Positions 32,450 through 42,866 of a stretch of 64,000 nt of DNA are shown in pieces; the first letter of the stretch is position 1; every line of letters begins with the position of its first letter. The DNA comes from Cycas panzhihuaensis (lineage: Eukaryota; Cycadophyta): assembly GCA_023213395.1 (NCBI GenBank), contig CM041465.1, positions 57,667,741 to 57,731,740 of the forward strand, in the 5' to 3' direction. The notes beneath the pieces are model-generated. The model saw nothing but the letters and a program-made list of their open reading frames with translations. It did not search any database and had not been told where the DNA came from. A program made the position numbers and the translations under genes.

Positions 32450-34000
32450 ATTGATCTTCAGTGAGAGGTTTGGTGAACACGTCCATAAGCTAGAATTCAC
32501 TCAGATAGTAGTCGACCTGTAGCTTCCCTAATTTGATCAAATTATAAATGTAATGGTACTGAATCTCAATGTGCTTCATATGCGTATGAAATTTTGGATT
32601 CTTTGATAGGTAAATGGTACTTTGGTTATCAACAAAGATAACTAGGTATCTATTTGAAACTCCAGAAAACTCCAAGAGACCTTACAACCATATGGCTTCC
32701 TTTGCACTTGCACTCAGTCCTTGATATTCTACCTCTATAAAAGAGAGTGCCTTTATCTGCTACTTCTTCGACTGCCACGAAACAAATCCATTGCTAATAC
32801 CAAACATATATCTAGTAGTAGATTTTTTATCATCAGAATCTCCTCCCCAGTCAGCATCTGTGTAGCCATATAAATGCATCTCTTCACCTTAATGGTATTT
32901 GTGACCAAGATTGAGAATCCCCTTCAAATACTTCAGAATCTGCTTTGCTATAACTAAATGAGGCTCATAAGGATTCTGCATGTAGTGGGAAACCAATCTA
33001 ATAACGTATGTAATATCTAGCATAGTATGAGTCAAATAAATCGGACTCCCTACTAGCTAGTGATACTTTGTGCCAGGGACTGGCTATATCCTTCTATAAC
33101 TTAATACCTTTTACATGTGGTGTTGCAACTAGTTTGTAATTCTACATTCCAAATTTCTCTAGCAAGTTCTTAACATACCGAGACTGCAATAACACAATCC
33201 TGTCATCCATCTACCTGACTTAAATACCTAAGAAGTAGTAAAGTCTCCCAAAGTCTATCATGTCAAATGAAGCTCCCAGATTGGATTTGACTTTAGCAAT
33301 AGCCTTGTCACAGTTACTGCTAATGATCAAGTCATCCATATACACCATGTAAGCTACTATTAAAGTCCCTCTTCTCTTCACATATAGATTTTGGTCGAGT
33401 TTAGGAATCTTAAAACCTTTAACTTCCAACTTCACATCTATATTTTCATATCAAGCATGAGGTGCTTATTTCAAGCCATAGATTAACTTCTTCAAATTGC
33501 ACATAAGATGCTCCTGGCCATCCTTAATAAATCCCAGAGGCTACAATATGTAAATCTCCTCCTTTAGATCTCCATTAAGGAATGCAGACTTTATGTCCAT
33601 CTGATGTAACTCCTAACCATAAGCTACTATTAAGGAAATCAACAAACATACCATTGTTATTTTGGAGACTGGTACAAATGTCTTCTCACAGTCATTTCCT
33701 TCTTTCTGCTTAAATCACTACGTAACAAGTCTGGCCTTAAGCTTATCCACCTCTCCATCAGAGTGAAACTTTGTCTTGTAGACCCACTTGCATCCTACAA
33801 GATTCTTTGTTAGAGGTAGTGGAACTAAATCCTATGTGTCATTCTTCAGCAAAGAACTATACTCTTCCTCCATTGTAGCTTTCCATCTTGGATCTCCTTT
33901 CACTTCATCGAATAAATTAGGATCATTGGAGTCATTGATATCTCCTAGCAGAGTTTGATTGGCATGTTGACTCCAGGTTCTTCAATCATCAGTTAAGGTT
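32450..34000 (-). pseudogene. Cop-3 reverse transcriptase and RNase H
   Basis: The frame opens with MEEEYSSLLKNDT and [20 protein letters not shown] near 33.86-33.75 kb, continues with a broken middle, then GFKIPKLDQNLYVKRRGTLI and MVYMDDLIISSN near 33.33 kb: the YxDD catalytic box of copia RT. It closes with FDMIDFGRLYYFLGI. RNase H is visible to 32490 as LVIFVDNQSTIYLSKNPKFH followed by HIEIQYHYIYNLIKLGKLQV, the terminal part with the DNQS box. RT makes cDNA and RNase H removes the RNA strand. Stops and frameshifts inactivate it, but the YMDD box and DNQS box are unaltered. Confidence 0.85.
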
Positions 34001-35370
34001 TGCATCACTACACCAGAATCTTCTATAGTATTCCTTGCCCATAAAGGTATTGAAGGACCCATTGCTAGAGGTACTTCAACTCACGGTAGCTTCTCAGTAT
34101 TACACATCCCACTCGATCCTACTTCCTTAGGTATTTCAGCGACTGGCTCATTGTCCTCTTTGCTTGATGAATCTGGGAATGGGAGAAGGGAGGGGTAAAA
34201 ATGCTCCTCTGATAATCAGTCAATATGATACATTGATGTCTTGTCAAATTTAACATCCTGACCAACTGTAATCTTTTCCCTTTATGGATCCCATAATTTG
34301 TAAGCTTTGTTCTCCATGCAATACCCCATGAATATGCACTTTAAACTCTTTCAATCCATCTATTTTCAGGTATCATCTAGGATGTGGGTATATGTGATAC
34401 ATCCAAACGTTCTTAAATAGATAATGATAAGTTTATAACTGGTCCATTTTTCTTCAAAGTTTATGCTGCGAACTGCTTGAGTAGGTACCTAGTTCAAAAT
34501 ATAAACAATGGTTGCCACAACTTTTGCCCAAAATTTCGGTGGTAGGTTTTGAGCATGCACCATACACCTTGCCATCTCCATCATGGTACGATTTTTTCTT
34601 TCAGTAACTCTATTATGTTGTGGGGTATACAGGACCAAAAATTCTCACTTTATACCATGATTATGGTAGAATTGATTGAATGCATTGTTGTCATGTTCCT
34701 TTCCATTATCACTTCTTAATGACTTTATTTTCTTATCACAGTCATTTTTAACCATCACTTTCTAGTCACGAAAGTGATCAAACACGTCTGACTTATTCTT
34801 GAGAAAGTAAACCTAGGCCTTCCTGGTGTAGTCATCCATAAATATGAGGGTATAATGGGCTCTAGATATCGAAGGGTTAGGAAAATGATCCATTAGATCT
34901 GAATGTACAAGCTCTAGCTTCTCCTTAGCTCTCTAGGCATTATCTCAAGTAAAAGAGTAGCAATGGTGCTTGCCATACATACACCCTTCACACATAACAT
35001 ATGAGCAGGTAACTAATGGAAATCCTTCCACCATCTTCAACCTCTTCAATAGTGTAATACTCTATAATTAAGGTGACCGAGGCAGTTGTGCCACAACTTA
35101 CTCATATCATCTGCACTAGCAACAAAGGCGTAGGACTTCTTCTGAGACTAAAACTGTTCAAATACCTAGAAGTGGTCCCTAACTTTCCTAGTAGCTATGA
35201 CAACAAAATTCTATTTCAAATCCTTAATCATGCATTTGTCATCATAGAGCTCTACCTTCATACCTTATTTACAGATCTCTCAAGCTGAAAGAAGTTCAAC
35301 TACGTCTTTGGTCAGATTCGGTTAATAAGGCTTTTTCTTAGATGCAATGAGCAACAATATTCTTCCCTTT
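34001..35370 (-). pseudogene. Cop-3 integrase and pre-RT linker
   Basis: The minus strand shows LWHNCLGHLNYR (zinc-binding start), HSDLMDHFPNPSIS (first Asp), FMDDYTRKA, LRSDNGKEHDNNAFNQFYHN (second Asp) and RVTERKNRTMMEMARCMVHA (Glu). All three DDE residues remain. The C-terminal part reads YLRTFGCITYTHILDDT and CIFMGYCMENKAYKLWDP. A long acidic/Ser-rich linker (DSSSKEDNEPVAEIPKEVGS) then leads to RT. Scattered stops, mostly at expected Gln, Trp and Arg codons, break the frame. Confidence 0.8.
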
Positions 35371-36151
35371 GTTATCCTAGTTGATTTTATGCTTGTCGCG
35401 ATGCTTGAACCAACAATTCTTCTTGCAGTGACCATCCTTCTTGCAGTAATTTTATTTCCCATTAAACTTCTTTTTGTCTTGAGAACTTTCTCCTGACGTC
35501 TGTATGATCTTCTTCTCCTTAGTGGCCTCCTTTCTCTGAGTTTTCGTGGCTAAGACCTGACTTGAACCTGAACCTCTAAGCATACCATGATGTTTAAGTT
35601 TGGTATCCTTTGCTAGAATCAAGTTTTTAAGCCTATCAAATGTCTCTTCTTCAATCACTTCATCTCTACCATAAATGGTTTGGAATGTAGTGAAGGCAGT
35701 CGGTAGTTTTGACATGATTATTGCGAATATTAATGTATCATTGATCGAGTTTGGCTTTAGTTCCTCTAGCTTATTATTCAAGTTAGTAATCTTGTTAAGG
35801 TAAGAGCTGATGTTATTCTTATCCTCTACATATGAGTCGATTAATTCCAACATCAGTGCCAAACATCTATTCGTTAGCTGCTTTTCAAATATATCACATG
35901 GTTTTTTCCATATCTCTGCTAGTTCATTAAAATTATGAACCAACGCTCTCTGGTTTGGCGCTAGTGACAGTTTCAATAGTCCCATAGCCATAAATTGCTT
36001 CTCTTCGAGACAAATATGCTCCTTATGGTCTAATGGAATCACATCCACTTTCACCTTCAGAGTTGATTCACCATTAGAATAAGTTCCATATTGGCCCTCC
36101 ACTCACTGAAATTGTTACCATTGAAGATAACTTTGGGAATAATATACTTCA
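35371..36151 (-). pseudogene. gag: Cop-3 gag with zinc knuckle
   Basis: The minus strand from 36151 starts MKYIIPKVIFNGNNFSEWRA, typical of copia gag. A frameshift near 36.08 kb passes into a 200-codon open stretch: LDHKEHICLEEKQFMAMGLL, FEKQLTNRCLALMLELIDSY, then GSSQVLATKTQRKEATKEKK. Just past its stop lies YYCKKDGHCKKNCW, a CCHC knuckle. The first Cys position is lost. This is the least damaged gag in the window. The longest frame starts at a Met at 36102, but the true start is the upstream MKYI, which fits the family's opening. Confidence 0.8.
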
Positions 36152-37635
36152 TCTTAAGAAATGGGCTTTAATATAGGTTAAACGACACCAAAACAAATGT
36201 TTTCAAGATAAAATACACCCCTATATCCTTCTCTGCCTCACGGGCACACTTCCAAAGGCACCCAACACTGACTATACCCACGTTAAGTGAGCCATCGACT
36301 GTTTATGCCTCTTTAACCGTCAACAAATAACCTTAAAATACCCTAAAAAGGAGTCAAAATGACCTTTAAGGCACTCAAAATGATGCTCTAGGAACAAAGA
36401 ATGGCTCCACATGGCTATAGTGCATGGTTGTCAAGTCAAAAACATAAAAAATCTCCTCGATCCATGCTCAAAATGGACCAAGAACACTTCAAATAACTTC
36501 ACAATAGGTAAAATCTTATATATCAATGGTTTGAGGGTCTCTTTTTATAAAATTCAATTGAAAGGAATATACCAAAAGGTATATTCACTAAGTTGTGACT
36601 TTTTAGTATACCTTATACCTTTTAACTTACACCCACGTGTTAAAAATAAAGGGCACAAGATATAATCTTATTAATAAGGTTTAAAACTTAGTAAATGATT
36701 ATCAAATGACAGATCAATAGTCATATTTACATGTTATAGGGAGGTGTGACTGCCATAATTTATACATGACCTACAAACTTCAAGCGAACCAACCAGCATA
36801 GACACAGGTCTGTGCACACTTGTATGATTGGTAAACAACCTAAATTCAGTCTAATAACCTCTTAATCACACCTAACCACTAGAATATGTGCCCAACCAGC
36901 TCTTAAGAGCATCGAATCAACACTGATTATGCCCAGCCAACTCTTAAGAGAGCCAAATTAGTACAAAACATGCCCAACCAACCCTTACGAGTGCCAAACC
37001 ATCATAAAAATAGCCTAGCCAACTCTTAACACATAGATGTGGGCTAAAATCATGCATATAACTAAGATATGGGGGTCACACTCCCAAATTCTAAGCACTA
37101 TAACTCAAAAAATATAGTGGATGATGCTTTATACTACTATGTACTTCACCTACTCTCAGTATAAAGGGCTGAAAATAGTCCAAAAAGGCTCAAATATATC
37201 CTTTATACAAATTGAATGAAGGTGACACCAAAGAAAGCTTCTATTTTTTTAATTTTATTGTGTTTTGAGTGGGAAAATGACTGACTTACTTGTGTATATA
37301 GATGGTTATCTTTATAGTTGCCAAATCACCATCAAGACATGCTCTGCAAGCTTAAATCTTTATAATAGATCTTCAACTAGCTCATATGACCCCTAACAGG
37401 CCAACTCTAATCATAAATGTGGTCTTCACAACTAATATCAACTATAATAAACCCTAATGTTCTGTTGAATAATGATTTTCACTCCTTCAACCACCATTGA
37501 TACATTGTGCCTACTTCTACACATTGTTGGGATTGATGGATCCTCAAGGCTCATCTTGGGTTAGACGGCGTTACCTGACAACTAATGATCACATCGCTCT
37601 ACTTAATGTCAGGCCTCAACTGTGTAGGATCCTAT
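36152..37635 (-). other. Cop-3 leader, no gene
   Basis: AT-rich leader between primer site and gag. It contains the 41-bp tandem repeat listed separately. The small plus-strand frame at 36411-36665 is unsupported. Confidence 0.65.
36890..37040. repeat. Degenerate 41-bp tandem repeat, nearly four units
   Basis: Units begin GCCCAACCAGCTCTTAAGAG, GCCCAGCCAACTCTTAAGAG, GCCCAACCAACCCTTACGAG and GCCTAGCCAACTCTTAACAC at spacings of 41, 41 and 40 bases. It lies in the Cop-3 leader. Confidence 0.85.
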
Positions 37636-37648
37636 GACTCTGATACCA
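37636..37648 (-). other. Primer-binding site of Cop-3
   Basis: The minus strand reads TGGTATCAGAGTC, the initiator tRNA-Met type, directly at the LTR end. Confidence 0.85.
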
Positions 37649-38024
37649 TATTTAGGAACATGAAATCATATATGAATGTTCCCAACCATTAAATCTTTTA
37701 CCATACATAGTAAGCAAACAAATATACATACAGAAAATAAATACATAATATACAAGATTTACGTGGAAAACCTCTTTCGGGAAAAAACCCACTACAAAAG
37801 GATCCTTTGATGGATCACTTGATTATTGTACAATGGATTGATAAAATGATCTTCCATGATGAATATACAAGGCCTCAAGGCATTTATACTCTCTGAAGAG
37901 TGGTCACTCAATTAGGGTTATGATCCTCCAAATAAGTTATACCTTTTTGGGTTCATACCTTTTCGCTTAACTAAACCACATTAATATTAACTAAGTGGCT
38001 TAATAATTAACTACCACATTAACA
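37649..38024 (-). repeat. 5' LTR of Cop-3
   Basis: TATTTAGGAACATGAAATCA to CCACATTAACA. Pairs with 31923-32299. The outer TG of the family reads TA here. Confidence 0.9.
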
Positions 38025-38029
38025 ATGAT
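38025..38029. repeat. Right target-site duplication of Cop-3
   Basis: ATGAT. It pairs with ATAAT at the left end. Confidence 0.5.
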
Positions 38030-39102
38030 TATGCAACTATTGCTAGTCAAACTAAACATAAATAATCATCACAAATTAATGTACAAAGTAAAAAAATAAA
38101 AGAGATAACTAATGTGTAGTTGTATGACTAAATGTAGTCATATAAATATATTTGACCATGATGAAATAAAGCATTACATTATAATGACATAGATATTAGA
38201 ATTATTTGAAGTGCAAAGTTTGGCAGCTTTTGAAATATATGTAGTCGGTTATGTAGTTGGATAAAATGGAATATAATAGATGTAATCTAAAAAAGGAGAG
38301 GCTACAAATATATCAAAGATTATAAAGATGCTACCATAAATATTATGAGGCAGTCTACATTAATATTTATAATATTTGAGTATCCATAAGAATAGAGTTA
38401 TACAAAGAAATATTAATATTATTGTTGCCTTAATATGTCTGTGTAGATGTTATTATTGGCTACAAAGGAACATATGAAACAAGTGATATTAGTCACGAAG
38501 AATACACAAATAAGTTTAGTAGACTTACAAAGCTTAGAAGGCAAGTAAGTAGAGTATAATTCCATCAAGGATGAGTACAATTAAAAGCAAGCAATAAATA
38601 ATGTTATAGCTCAAGGATTGACTGGTAACAAATGTGACCAAAGACTATGAAGTAATAAACATTCAAATAAGAGTGAAATAGGAAGGGCTAAATGCACCAT
38701 AGTGATGGTGGACTACTACGCCAAAGGTAGTGACTAGATATACAATAAACACTTAGAGATATGACTCTAAGATTTTTCTAGGCAAAAGATAAACTACAAA
38801 TTTGAAGAGCTTATACAATAGTGAGATCACCTTCATAGGATATGAAATGCTTAAGAAGTGTATATATATCATGCAATGGAAGGAACTTCCTTCAATAGCA
38901 CCTCCATAGATATAAATAAATGATTGGAAACCTTTAAGGTAAACAAACTTATGAAAATGAGCAAAAAATATTGATTGATAAATCAAATATACCAACAATT
39001 TATGTGATACACTCCTTCATAGATTCAACTTCTCAAATATAACTTTGGATGCCTAAATGATACTTCTACAATAGGGAGGATGGTTTCAAATGCTTGAACT
39101 AA
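38030..39102 (-). other. Cop-2 leader, distal part, no gene
   Basis: AT-rich, no coding signal. It continues the leader interrupted by Cop-3. The frame at 38753-38998 has no recognisable content. Confidence 0.55.
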
Positions 39103-39114
39103 GCTCTAGTACTA
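39103..39114 (-). other. Primer-binding site of Cop-2 (degenerate)
   Basis: The minus strand reads TAGTACTAGAGC against the expected TGGTATCAGAGC (three differences), two bases from the LTR. Confidence 0.6.
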
Positions 39115-39116
39115 AA

Positions 39117-39452
39117 TAATAGAATCAGGGGATAGAGGAAATAAAGAGAACACACAAGAGAGTAAACCATCAAGCTCATAGATTGGTGATGTTGATGAAC
39201 ATCAAGGTCTTTAGACCCCATAAATAAATAAGCAAGATGTGAGCAGGATGTAGCATTCTACTCTACGTCCATCATTAACTAGCATTGACAAATGTTGGAA
39301 AGGATGCCACTAATATCTAATAAGGTATGATTGAGTATGTCTAGGGTCTAATATAGAGCCACTATGATATCTCCACCAATATCTAGATTATGACCCTAAT
39401 GTAGGTAATTAACCCTAGGCAAATGCAATCCTTAATTGACATTAGTCCAACA
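39117..39452 (-). repeat. 5' LTR of Cop-2
   Basis: Its reverse complement matches the split 5' LTR of Cop-4 in order: TGTTGGACTAATG, GATTACCTACATTAGGGT-like, GAGATATCATAG, CATTTGTCAATGC, GACCTTGATGTTCATCAA, CTCTATCCCCTGATTC. The two elements belong to one family in opposite orientations. Confidence 0.75.
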
Positions 39453-39940
39453 CAAATAAGACAATATTTCTTTTGAAAAGGAATAAAAAAGAATATTCAA
39501 AAAATTATTAATGAATATGAAGTTTGTCAAACTTCTAAATATGAAAATATTCTTCAACCGAGTTTACTATAACCATTACCAATATCACATATAAAATAAA
39601 AAAGTATAAGTATAGATTTTTATTATAAGACTACTAAGGCCACATAATTAAGATTGTATTTATGTTGTGGTTGATCAATTAACTAAATATACCTATTTCA
39701 TATCCATATAAAGTGATTTTAAAGCTCATCAAATTTCATCAACATTTATGAAGAAAATTTATAAACTCCATAGGTTGCCAAAGATCATTATTAGTGACAG
39801 CAATCTAAAATTCTAAAGTAATTTTTGGCAAGAATTATTTATACAACTAGGTACCACCTTAAATATGAGCATCAATTACCACCCTCTCATAAATGGGTAA
39901 ACTAAAATTGTTAATAAATACTTAAGAGTTTATCTTTGAA
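39453..39940 (+). pseudogene. Gyp-1 integrase, N-terminal and core part
   Basis: The plus strand gives, across frames, an opening like YFFWKGIKKNIQKIINEYEV then CQTSKYENILQPSLL, the Ty3/gypsy integrase zinc-binding end (C-x2-C region with KYENxxPxGLLQPLP), and later KIIISDSNLKF-like, FWQELFIQLGTTLNMSINYH and INGQTKIVNKYLRVYL, which correspond to the SDRDxxFxSxFWxELFxxLGTxLxxSxAYHPQxDGQTExxN core. The usual Glu after DGQT is Lys. LINE-1 interrupts the gene right after RVYL, and Cop-2 cuts its left side, so RT and upstream domains are not in view. It continues at 46376. Confidence 0.75.
39925..39940. repeat. Left target-site duplication of LINE-1
   Basis: AGAGTTTATCTTTGAA, a perfect 16-bp copy of 46360-46375. 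Confidence 0.95.
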
Positions 39941-40740
39941 GTGCGTCTTCGAGCTAGGGTTTGGCGTGAAGAGCGTGGCGGCGCAAGTGTTCTCGGGGAG
40001 AGTTCGGACGCCATGGCATCATTCGGAGGGTGAAGGAGATGCAGTACCGGCCGCAGATGTATTTAGGCTTTCCTCAATCGCTCAAGCCGTGGCGGTGTTA
40101 GAGGAGCATGCAACCGGGCTGGGAACAGAAGACCTGTTCATCAGAGGAGGAAGAGAGCAACGGCCGATTATCTCCCGCGGTCTCCAGATCGTTGGTTACA
40201 CTGGAGCGATTTTCTAGAGGATGAGCGACGCCCCTTCAAGGCCGATCTAAAGGGTGTGTTTTGGCTTGGGGAGGGTCGCGGGACCCTTAGACATTCCTGC
40301 ACAATCGGACTGCGTTAATGTCCCCACCGGATCGGTGCGATGGCGTGAGCATTTTTTATGCTCAGGCATATGTGAAGATTGGCGTAACCTCTTGATTGAG
40401 GGTTTGGTAAGGCGTACCGAGCAGATTCCGAAGCGAGAAGCGTGGCGGGCTTGTGTTGATCCGGAGGGGATAGCAGCTATTGGGAAGGTGTCTCAGGGCC
40501 TTGGAGGCGTTGTTGCTGCGTTTGAACTGGCGTGGAAGGTTTCTGTCCTCAAGGGTTTCAGCGTTATAGGAGACGCAGCGAGATTCGGAAGGCTACCCAG
40601 ATTCGCCAATAGAAGAAGGGTATGGCTACGTGCAGACTCGTGTTCTATTCTGAGTCTTAGTTGTGCTTTATTTCAGCTTGTGTAAGCCTCTTATTTTGTT
40701 ACCAATATGATGTCACGACTGTAATCCAGACTCGCCTTCG
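39941..40740 (+). other. LINE-1 5' region
   Basis: Two open stretches (to 40217 and 40254-40685) in different frames show no family I recognise. They may be the 5' UTR or the degraded N-terminus of ORF1. Base composition is the same as the rest of the LINE. Confidence 0.5.
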
Positions 40741-41880
40741 GGAGATCTTACCTAGACGCTGTAAGAACCAGAAATTATGAAGAACAAGACATTATTCCGG
40801 TCAAGATTGGAAACAGATATAAACTCACCATCCCGAAAGAAGTAAGAAAAACTATTCAAGATTGGGAGTATAGCCCTGTAGGTTTCGGCCCTGTGCCAGC
40901 TTGGATGCTATTAGAGAGTGGATCGAAACAAATGGAAGACCAGAAACCCTGTCCAAGTTATGGCACTACCAAAAGGTTGTGTCCTTTTTAGATTCTTAAA
41001 TCAAGAGGACATGATCCCTATCCTGTTAAAGTCCCATTGGATGTTTGGAAGGAAGGCTATGTCATTGGAGAAATGGCATCCTGACTTTGACCCGGGAATT
41101 CCTGCGGTGAAACAAGCTCCAGTGTGGGTTCAACTCCCTGGGCTCCCTTTGCATTTTTGGAACCCAGAGACGGTGAAAGGAGTGGCCAGAATAATTGGGC
41201 CTCTTCTAGCCTGGGACTCGGCCACTAGGCATAGATCCAGATTGATGAATGCTGTGTCTGTATACCGGCTAAATTAGACGGGAATTCCCAGCGGAGGTAG
41301 AGATTGAGTCGGATGGTAGATCTATCATCCAAGGTTTATTTTATGAAACGGAGGGTTTGTGTGTGCTAAGTGCAAGACCAAGGGACATCTTCCCTTTCAA
41401 TGTCCAGGGGTTCTTCAGAGTGTGGAGAACTAGGGGACTGGGAGGGCGAATGACGAAGCTAGAGCACCTGAAAGTCCAGGAAAGGAGTGTGGGAGTGCCG
41501 AGGAAGTTGGGGGGACTTCGAGCGAGGTGCCTAATGTCGCTTGGTCCATCCGAAGGTGAAAAGTCAGATTCAAGCAAGTGCGTCGACAGGTGCTTCGGCT
41601 ATTCCATTGTACCAGGAGTCGTCGGAGCCTGGGAAGGGGTCTAGTTTGGTCTCGGAGGGTCACAGCCCTAGGCTCGGCCGGACGATTGAACATAAAGATC
41701 ATCCTAACGAACTTGGGGGGAGATGTTCCTCCGGTCAACATTGATGAATCAAGATTGGCGGTGTATCGTCAAGAACATAAACCGGGATCTAGAGGATTAT
41801 TTGTCCGAACACGAGGAAGGGAGCTTGAGAGAAGCGACCCAAGAGGTTCGCGATTGGTCTTCTTGGTAGAAGGAGGGTAG
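40741..41880 (+). pseudogene. LINE-1 ORF1 (DUF4283-like domain and zinc knuckle)
   Basis: One frame gives GCVLFRFLNQEDMIPILLKS, WMFGRKAMSLEKWHPDFDPG and VWVQLPGLPLHFWNPETVKG, the DUF4283-like domain common in plant L1 ORF1 proteins. After a stop and frameshift comes CAKCKTKGHLPFQC (41362-41403), a perfect C-x2-C-x4-H-x4-C knuckle. Beyond that are Ser/Arg-rich broken frames. ORF1 protein binds LINE RNA in a ribonucleoprotein. The start codon is uncertain because the N-terminus is frameshifted. In-frame stops show it is dead. Confidence 0.8.
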
Positions 41881-42113
41881 GTCCTAAGGGTGAAGCAGAG
41901 AAAGGGGGAGGAGGGACTCGTAATGGGTCTCAAAACATCAAGCAAGAAGGGCACCAGATTTCGGGTTGGAGAAGAAGATGGGTAGACCCCCAAAAAAGAT
42001 TATGAGAGAGAAAGAAACTCAAGCACAAATAGATATGGGTCTTGAGCACATTAAAAGAGGGGGTGGCGAAGGCCCCAACCTCGTGGAGTAGGAAAGGATG
42101 ATGGATGCTCTAG

Positions 42114-42866
42114 ATGAAAGTCCTATCATGGAACATTAGGGGGTTAAACGCCCCATCTAAGCAGAGAATGATCAGGGAATTAAGGATAAGGGTAGAGCCA
42201 GATCTTATTCTTTTGCAGGAAACCAAATTGGAGCAGATAAGGGAGACTGAGGTTCTCAACAAGGTGTGGAAAAGAGGGGAGAGGATGACTAGCGAGGGGT
42301 GGCGGGTTGTGGGGTTTGGCCTCTATGGAACCCAAAAGGTGGAGAGGTTATGAGGTGTGCAAGTCCGAGCATTTCATAACCATTGGTTTGGTGGGCCTCT
42401 TGACCAACAAGGAGTATTGGATTACAAACGCCTATGCCCCCACGCCGGTTGAGGGTAGGAGGGATTATGGGAGTGCCCGTGGAGATCCATAAAGATTGGG
42501 AGGCCCGTGGTTGGTGGGTGGGGACTTCAATTCTCCCTTAGTCCTGGATGAGAAGAAAGGGGGCATAGCGGTTGGACCGTAAGTATGTCCGACGATTTAG
42601 GTGCTTTTACAAGCGGGCTTGATGGATGTTCCTTAGGGGTGCCAGTTCACCGGTCCAATAGGAGGTTAGGTCATAACCATATTCAATGCAGGCTGGATAG
42701 GATGTTAACAAACTATGAATGGGCATGTCATTTTGAAGGGGTTAGATTGGAAGCCTTGCCAAAATTTGGGTCAGACCATTCGCCTCTTATTCTGGAGGGG
42801 TCCATTCCTGAATCGTTCAAGGGGGCTCCTTTCCGTTTTGAGCTAATGTGGTCAAGCATGATTTGA
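42114..42866 (+). pseudogene. LINE-1 ORF2: endonuclease domain
   Basis: ATG at 42114 starts MKVLSWNIRGLNAPSKQRMI, then LILLQETKLEQ, the Asn and Glu boxes of the exonuclease-endonuclease-phosphatase fold. After a frameshift near 42.33 kb come WITNAYAPT (about 42.42 kb), GGDFNSPLVLDEKKGG (42.52 kb) and FGSDHSPLILEG (42.77 kb), the GDFN and SDH motifs. All the main catalytic motifs are kept. This domain nicks target DNA at T-rich sites, in keeping with the A-rich duplication and tail. Two or three frame changes break it. Confidence 0.9.

Larger units (their letters stand above)
31923..38024 (-). mobile_element. Cop-3: complete LTR-to-LTR copia element (6.1 kb)
   Basis: Two LTRs of about 376 bp align end to end. 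Between them on the minus strand lie a tRNA-Met primer site, a 1.5-kb leader, gag with knuckle, integrase, RT, RNase H and a polypurine tract. The flanks ATAAT/ATGAT fit a 5-bp duplication with one transition. It sits in the Cop-2 leader. Confidence 0.85.
28171..39452 (-). mobile_element. Cop-2: copia element split by Cop-3
   Basis: The minus-strand parts are 39452-38025 (5' LTR, primer site, leader) and 31922-28171 (leader, gag, protease and integrase, start of the pre-RT linker). RT, RNase H and the 3' LTR are missing beyond Cop-1. The LTR right end (TCCAACA at 39447-39452) abuts Gyp-1 integrase sequence. Cop-3 lies inside with near-matching 5-bp flanks. Confidence 0.7.

Noticed and set aside
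36890-37040. CRISPR-like spacing of the 41-bp repeat
   Set aside because: The units are contiguous and degenerate with no unique spacers, and the DNA is plant.
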